A stretch of DNA of 11,791 bases, from NCBI GenBank assembly GCA_964484125.1, contig CAZAEK010000036.1, positions 1 through 11,791 on the forward strand. Reading direction: 5' to 3'. Each line of letters starts with the position of its first letter. The stretch's first letter is position 1. The translations under genes were made by a program, and so were the position numbers. The notes beneath the pieces are model-generated. The model worked only from the letters and a program-made list of their open reading frames with translations, was not told the origin of the DNA and ran no database searches. This DNA comes from DSSM01 sp964484125. GTDB lineage: Bacteria; Bacteroidota; Ignavibacteria; Tepidaquicellales; Tepidaquicellaceae. Below are positions 7,961 to 11,791 of the stretch, in pieces.

Positions 7961-7968
7961 TATTTTTG
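7961..7968 (+). promoter_or_regulatory. Possible Bacteroidota-type -7 promoter element
   Basis: tatttttg fits the Bacteroidota sigma-ABfr -7 consensus TAnnTTTG. It lies eight bases before the ATG at 7976, so transcription would begin close to or at the start codon, giving a very short or leaderless mRNA. No good -33 TTTG is present at the right distance (only attg at 7942-7945, too close). In such AT-rich DNA a chance match is quite possible. Confidence 0.3.
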
Positions 7969-7975
7969 AGATATA

Positions 7976-9730
7976 ATGAAAGATTTATTACCACTTGTTA
8001 AATACCTGAAGAGGTATAAGCTGAAATTATTTATTGGATTTATTTTTGTAGTTGCGAGTATATCACTTCAGGCGACTTATCCTTTAGTAATAGGCAGTGC
8101 AGTTCAATCAATTACGTCAGGTAAGCAGGATTATCCTCTCCATTATTATGCATTCGCAAGTATAATTTTAATATTGCTCGGAGGTATTTTTCTCTTTCTT
8201 GTCAGGCAGACTATAATAGTAGTCTCAAGAGAAATTGAAAATGATTTGAGGAACGATTTCTTTTCGCATCTGCAGACATTGGACAGGACTTTCTACAACA
8301 CGCATACAACGGGCGATATAATGGCTCACGCAACGAACGATATTAACAACATAAGAAATATGCTCGGGCCCGGGATTATGTATTCAATACAGACATTTTT
8401 GCGTACATCCGTAACACTTGCAATAATGTTTAGTATCAGTGCTTATGTAACTTTTATTGCATTGATTCCTTTGCCTTTGATTTCATTGCTGGTATATAAA
8501 GTTATGAAACTGACATATTCTCGTTCTATGTCAGTTCAGAAATCATTCTCAGATATGTCAACGAAGGCACAGGAAAATTTTTCCGGAATACGGGTTATAA
8601 AATCCTATGTCAGGGAAGAGAATGAGCTAAATGAATTTACAGATATATCCCGTGACTATCAGAAGAAAAACCTGAAACTTGCGAGGATGCAATCGTATTC
8701 ATTTCCAATGATGTTTTTGCTTACGGGTTTATCTGTAATACTCGTAATATATTTTGGAGGAATCAGCGTAATGAAAGGTGAATTTACAGTTGGAAATATA
8801 GCTGAGTTTGTTATGTATCTCGGAATGTTGACATTCCCGATGATAGCACTTGGCTGGATAATAAACTTAGTACAAAGAGCCGCACCTTCGATGAAACGTT
8901 TAACTGCAATAATGGAAACCAAACCACTGATTGCCGATAATGAAGAAACGGATTTTTCCATTAAAGAAAGCGATATAAAAGGTGAAATAGAATTCAGGAA
9001 TGTATCGTTCAAATATCCGGAGACAGATATTACGATTCTAAAAAATATTAATTTAAGGATTAAGAAAGGTTCAACAATAGGAATAATAGGATATACAGGA
9101 GTTGGAAAGAGCACTCTGATAAGTCTGATTCCGAGAGTGTATGATGTTACAGAAGGTGAAATTTTTATTGATGGAATTAACATTAAGAAAATACCGCTTG
9201 AAGTGTTACGCAAATCAATAGGGATTGTGCCTCAGGAATCTTTTTTATTCAGTGATAGTCTGGCAAATAATATTTCATATTCTTCGGACAATCCAGACGA
9301 TAAATTAATTGAATCAACATCGAAAATAGCAGGGCTTTATAAAGATGTAACAGGTTTTCCGGAAGGTTTTAAGACAGTAATAGGTGAAAGGGGAATTTCC
9401 CTGTCAGGCGGACAAAAGCAGAGAACATCAATTGCAAGGGCAATTTATATGAATCCAAAAATTTTAATTCTCGATGATTCATTATCGGCAGTTGACACAA
9501 AAACTGAAGAGGAGATTTTAAGCGGATTAAGAGAGGTGATGAAGGAAAGAACAAGTATAATAATAGCGCACAGGATATCAACAATAAAAGATGCCGATAC
9601 AATAATAGTATTGAACAAATCAGAAATTGCAGAGCAGGGGAGTCACGATGAATTAATTGAAAAGGGTGGTATTTATTACGATTTATTTCAGAAACAACTG
9701 CTTGAAGAAGAAATACAGGAGGCGGAATAA
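7976..9730 (+). CDS. Heterodimeric ABC exporter half, degenerate ATP-site subunit (BmrC/TM287-like)
   Basis: A 584-residue half-transporter: six-helix type-I exporter membrane domain (helices near 16-40, 58-84, 134-175, 243-262 and 275-297), then an ATPase domain from ~337. Motifs: Walker A GYTGVGKST (372-380), Q-loop Gln420, signature LSGGQ (476-480), Walker B ILILD (496-500), D-loop SAVD, and His532. The residue after Walker B is Asp501 instead of the catalytic Glu (DDSLSAVD). This is the mark of the degenerate-site partner in BmrCD, LmrCD and TM287/288. Its normal LSGGQ would complete the catalytic site of the partner encoded one base downstream. Substrates of such exporters are usually drugs or lipids; none can be named here. 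The ATG at 7976 fits the family N-terminus; the upstream sequence has only a weak gag as ribosome-binding signal. Confidence 0.93.
   Translation: MKDLLPLVKYLKRYKLKLFIGFIFVVASISLQATYPLVIGSAVQSITSGKQDYPLHYYAFASIILILLGGIFLFLVRQTIIVVSREIENDLRNDFFSHLQTLDRTFYNTHTTGDIMAHATNDINNIRNMLGPGIMYSIQTFLRTSVTLAIMFSISAYVTFIALIPLPLISLLVYKVMKLTYSRSMSVQKSFSDMSTKAQENFSGIRVIKSYVREENELNEFTDISRDYQKKNLKLARMQSYSFPMMFLLTGLSVILVIYFGGISVMKGEFTVGNIAEFVMYLGMLTFPMIALGWIINLVQRAAPSMKRLTAIMETKPLIADNEETDFSIKESDIKGEIEFRNVSFKYPETDITILKNINLRIKKGSTIGIIGYTGVGKSTLISLIPRVYDVTEGEIFIDGINIKKIPLEVLRKSIGIVPQESFLFSDSLANNISYSSDNPDDKLIESTSKIAGLYKDVTGFPEGFKTVIGERGISLSGGQKQRTSIARAIYMNPKILILDDSLSAVDTKTEEEILSGLREVMKERTSIIIAHRISTIKDADTIIVLNKSEIAEQGSHDELIEKGGIYYDLFQKQLLEEEIQEAE
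9717..9722 (+). promoter_or_regulatory. Shine-Dalgarno sequence setting the second exporter start
   Basis: A perfect aggagg lies nine bases before the ATG at 9732, inside the last codons of the preceding gene. It identifies 9732 as the start and rules out the longer in-frame opening at 9657, which would add 25 residues read from the upstream gene's 3' end. It is the only strong Shine-Dalgarno motif ahead of any gene in the window. Confidence 0.75.
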
Positions 9731-9731
9731 G

Positions 9732-11531
9732 ATGAGTGCAGCAAAAATAAAAAAACACAGACACGAAGAAGAAGCGCTTGGGAAACAGCTCGATTCAAAA
9801 TTATTTAAAAGACTGATTGTATATTTCAAACCGTATAAATGGTATGTAATACTTGCAGTTTTGCTTACAGTTTTAATTTCAGCCCTTGCCGCAGTAAGGC
9901 CAAGGTTAACGCCGATAGCTATTGATGATAAAATTGCGAATAAAGATTTCGGCGGATTGCAGATTATTGTAATAATACTACTCGGGACATTAATTATTCA
10001 GGGTGCAATTCAGTATGGTATGGCATATCTCACGAGCTGGATAGGGCAGAAAATAATTTTTGATATGAGACAGAAATTATATAAACACATTCTGAGTCTC
10101 AATCTGAAATTTTTTGACAACACACCGATTGGAAGACTGGTTACAAGAGTTACAAGTGATATTGAAGTTTTATACGAGGTATTCTCATCAGGACTTGTAA
10201 CAGCATTCGGAGATATACTTACAATAGTATGGATTTTATATTTTATGTTTTCACTTGATTATCAACTTGCTTTAATAACTCTTTCAGTTCTCCCCGTTCT
10301 GATTATAGCCACTTCGATATTCCGCAGGAAGGTAAGGGAATCATACAGAAAAATACGTGTACTTGTTGCCTCAATGAATTCTTATATTCAGGAACACATA
10401 AGCGGAATTTCAGTTGTACAGTATTTCGTGAGGGAGAAAAAAACCAGGGAAGAATTTGCAAAAATAAATCTGGCACATACAAATGAGAATAAAAAAAGTA
10501 TAACTTACTATGCGACCTTTTTTCCTGTGATTGAATTGCTCGGTGCTATATCTGTTGGTTTGATTATATGGTATGGCGGCGGTGAAGTTATACAAAAAAG
10601 TATTTCAATAGGAGTTATAATTTCGTTTATACAATATACTGAAATGTTTTTCAGGCCTATAAGGGATTTATCTGAAAAATATAATATTCTCCAGACTGCG
10701 ATGGCATCAAGCGAAAGAATTTTTCAACTTCTTGATACAGAACCTCAGGTATTGGATAAGGAAAAGCCCAAAGGATTGAAAGAAATAAAAGGTAACATAG
10801 AATTCAGGAATGTATGGTTTGCATATAATGATGAAGATTATGTTCTTAAAAACATTAATTTTAAAATCAGAGAAGGGGAAAGAGTTGCATTTGTAGGCGC
10901 TACTGGAGCAGGGAAAAGTACAATCATAAATTTAATAAGCAGATTCTATGATGTGTCAAAAGGGGAAATTCTAATTGACGGGACAGATGTGAGGGATTAC
11001 AGACAGCAGGATTTAAGAAAAAACATCGGTGTTGTACTTCAGGATGTATTTCTGTTTTCGGGAAATATCGGGAAGAATATAAGTCTTGGTGATAAGAATA
11101 TTACCGAAGAAAAGATATATGAGGCAGTAAAAAATACTGGGTTGAGTGATTTCATTAATTCCTTACCGGAGAAAATAAATCACCCTGTTAATGAAAGAGG
11201 TACAACGTTATCAGTCGGGCAGAAGCAGTTGATTTCTTTTGCAAGAGCGCTTGCATATAATCCAAAGGTATTAATTCTTGATGAAGCAACATCTTCAGTT
11301 GATACTGAGACAGAGATACTGATTCAGGAAGCAATTCAGAAACTGATTTCAGGCAGGACTTCAATTATTATTGCACACCGGCTTTCAACTATTCAGAGTT
11401 GTGATAATATAATTGTATTACATAAGGGAGAAATAAAGGAATCCGGCACACATCAGGAGTTGATAGAAAAAGGCGGATTATATTATAAGTTATATCAGCT
11501 TCAATATAAAGATGAGATTGTATTGCATTAA
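9732..11531 (+). CDS. Heterodimeric ABC exporter half, catalytic subunit (BmrD/TM288-like)
   Basis: A 599-residue half-transporter: a charged N-terminal tail (~1-25), six-helix membrane domain (~36-325), and an ATPase domain from ~355. Motifs: Walker A GATGAGKST (389-397), Q-loop Gln437, signature LSVGQ (493-497), Walker B VLILD (513-517) followed by catalytic Glu518 (DEATSSVD), and His549. The signature departs from LSGGQ at the first Gly. That is expected where it faces the degenerate ATP site formed by the Walker motifs of the upstream subunit. The catalytic Glu here pairs with that subunit's intact LSGGQ, so hydrolysis should occur mainly at this protein's Walker site. The one-base gap after the upstream stop and the strong Shine-Dalgarno imply coupled, matched translation. 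Drug or lipid export at the inner membrane is inferred from the family. Confidence 0.93.
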   Translation: MSAAKIKKHRHEEEALGKQLDSKLFKRLIVYFKPYKWYVILAVLLTVLISALAAVRPRLTPIAIDDKIANKDFGGLQIIVIILLGTLIIQGAIQYGMAYLTSWIGQKIIFDMRQKLYKHILSLNLKFFDNTPIGRLVTRVTSDIEVLYEVFSSGLVTAFGDILTIVWILYFMFSLDYQLALITLSVLPVLIIATSIFRRKVRESYRKIRVLVASMNSYIQEHISGISVVQYFVREKKTREEFAKINLAHTNENKKSITYYATFFPVIELLGAISVGLIIWYGGGEVIQKSISIGVIISFIQYTEMFFRPIRDLSEKYNILQTAMASSERIFQLLDTEPQVLDKEKPKGLKEIKGNIEFRNVWFAYNDEDYVLKNINFKIREGERVAFVGATGAGKSTIINLISRFYDVSKGEILIDGTDVRDYRQQDLRKNIGVVLQDVFLFSGNIGKNISLGDKNITEEKIYEAVKNTGLSDFINSLPEKINHPVNERGTTLSVGQKQLISFARALAYNPKVLILDEATSSVDTETEILIQEAIQKLISGRTSIIIAHRLSTIQSCDNIIVLHKGEIKESGTHQELIEKGGLYYKLYQLQYKDEIVLH

Positions 11532-11602
11532 AAAAAGTATTTACTTTTAATTTTTTAATATTTAACTTAAATATACATACCCTCCTACTTGCTAAACCCT
11601 CA

Positions 11603-11646
11603 AAGCCTCCGTTCGATACCCCGATGAGCGGAGGCTTGAACTTTTT
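11603..11646 (+). terminator. Terminator-like hairpin after the exporter genes
   Basis: Arms aagcctccg (11603-11611) and cggaggctt (11629-11637) pair perfectly over 9 bp. The 17-base loop can itself form a short inner stem (tcg/cga). A five-base T run follows four bases later (11642-11646). The stem is strong, but the T run is short and displaced, so efficiency is uncertain. A weaker AU hairpin (aaaagt 11533-11538 with actttt 11543-11548, then tttttt) lies right after the stop codon and could act first. Confidence 0.65.
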
Positions 11647-11677
11647 ATGGGAAGAACCCTGTCAGAGGTTATATGTT
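11647..11677. repeat. Degenerate REP-like unit
   Basis: atgg, then an imperfect hairpin (aacc 11655-11658 with ggtt 11667-11670, decayed inner pairs), then atatgtt. This is the same layout as the unit at 101-129, in the same orientation, but with a different and partly broken stem. It looks like an aged copy. Confidence 0.55.
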
Positions 11678-11690
11678 AATATGCCTCAAG

Positions 11691-11765
11691 CTACAGACAT
11701 GTGACTCCTACGGAGTCTTTTACTTGCAGAAAGAGAGAACCCCGTCAGGGGTTCAATGTTTGTAG
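11691..11765. repeat. Pair of inverted REP-like units, right-hand cluster
   Basis: This has the same architecture as 26-83. Tag ctacagacat (11691-11700) precedes a hairpin with arms gactcc/ggagtc and loop tac (11703-11717). After a 20-base spacer comes a hairpin with arms aacccc/ggggtt and loop gtca (11738-11753), then the complementary tag atgtttgtag (11756-11765). The outer tags pair over 10 bp with one G-T wobble. The stem sequences differ from the left cluster yet remain fully paired, so structure is kept while sequence varies. Position 11781 onward (atgg then attcccg) looks like another unit cut off by the window edge. Confidence 0.75.
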
Positions 11766-11791
11766 CAAGTGAATAAAAAAATGGATTCCCG

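Noticed and set aside
8659..9213. Open frame of 184 codons on the minus strand
   Set aside because: It lies wholly inside the first exporter gene, antisense to its ATPase domain with intact motifs; the product has no recognisable features.
9657..9731. 25-residue N-terminal extension of the second exporter subunit
   Set aside because: It would overlap the end of the upstream gene, lacks a ribosome-binding site, and the ATG at 9732 has a perfect one; the extension does not resemble exporter N-termini.
9369..9764. Open frame of 131 codons on the minus strand
   Set aside because: Antisense to the conserved end of the first exporter subunit and the start of the second; Leu/Ser-rich shadow translation with no initiation signal.

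Overview
The window looks like chromosomal DNA from the Ignavibacteria/Bacteroidota side of the FCB group. This rests on three secreted proteins ending in type IX secretion (T9SS) type A sorting domains of the NYPNPFNPTT kind, a TonB-dependent receptor, low GC content, and start codons mostly preceded by AT-rich sequence without Shine-Dalgarno motifs. The placement is inferred from protein style, not from a marker gene.

Layout. Positions 1-130 hold a cluster of short palindromic, REP/BIME-like units. Five genes then lie on the minus strand. In transcription order they are: a small membrane-anchored protein of unknown function (7842-7312), a TonB-dependent outer-membrane receptor (7270-5156), and three secreted Asp-box (BNR-type) beta-propeller proteins with T9SS tails (5098-3476, 3405-1897, 1722-181). 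Gaps of 41, 57 and 70 bases between the first four suggest one transcript. A terminator follows the fourth gene, and the last gene appears to be a separate unit with its own, nearly identical terminator. The last two propeller genes share a 292-bp 3' block (sorting domain plus terminator) that differs at only six positions, while their bodies are different.

After a 133-bp divergent intergenic region, two plus-strand genes (7976-9730 and 9732-11531), one base apart, encode the halves of a heterodimeric ABC exporter of the BmrCD/LmrCD/TM287-288 type. The first half has Asp where the catalytic Glu should be and a normal LSGGQ. The second has the Glu but an altered LSVGQ signature. Together they make one consensus and one degenerate ATP site. 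A terminator-like hairpin follows. The window then ends in a second cluster of the same palindromic units, so both clusters sit downstream of gene blocks.

How the genes may work together: the receptor would import a ligand through the outer membrane with TonB energy, the propellers would be exported by T9SS to the surface or medium, and the small protein would be anchored in the inner membrane facing the periplasm. A functional link among them is inferred from gene order only. The exporter looks like an independent unit. The most unusual signals are the covarying palindromic elements at both ends and the homogenised sorting-domain/terminator cassette. I see no defence system, CRISPR array, transposase or RNA gene.
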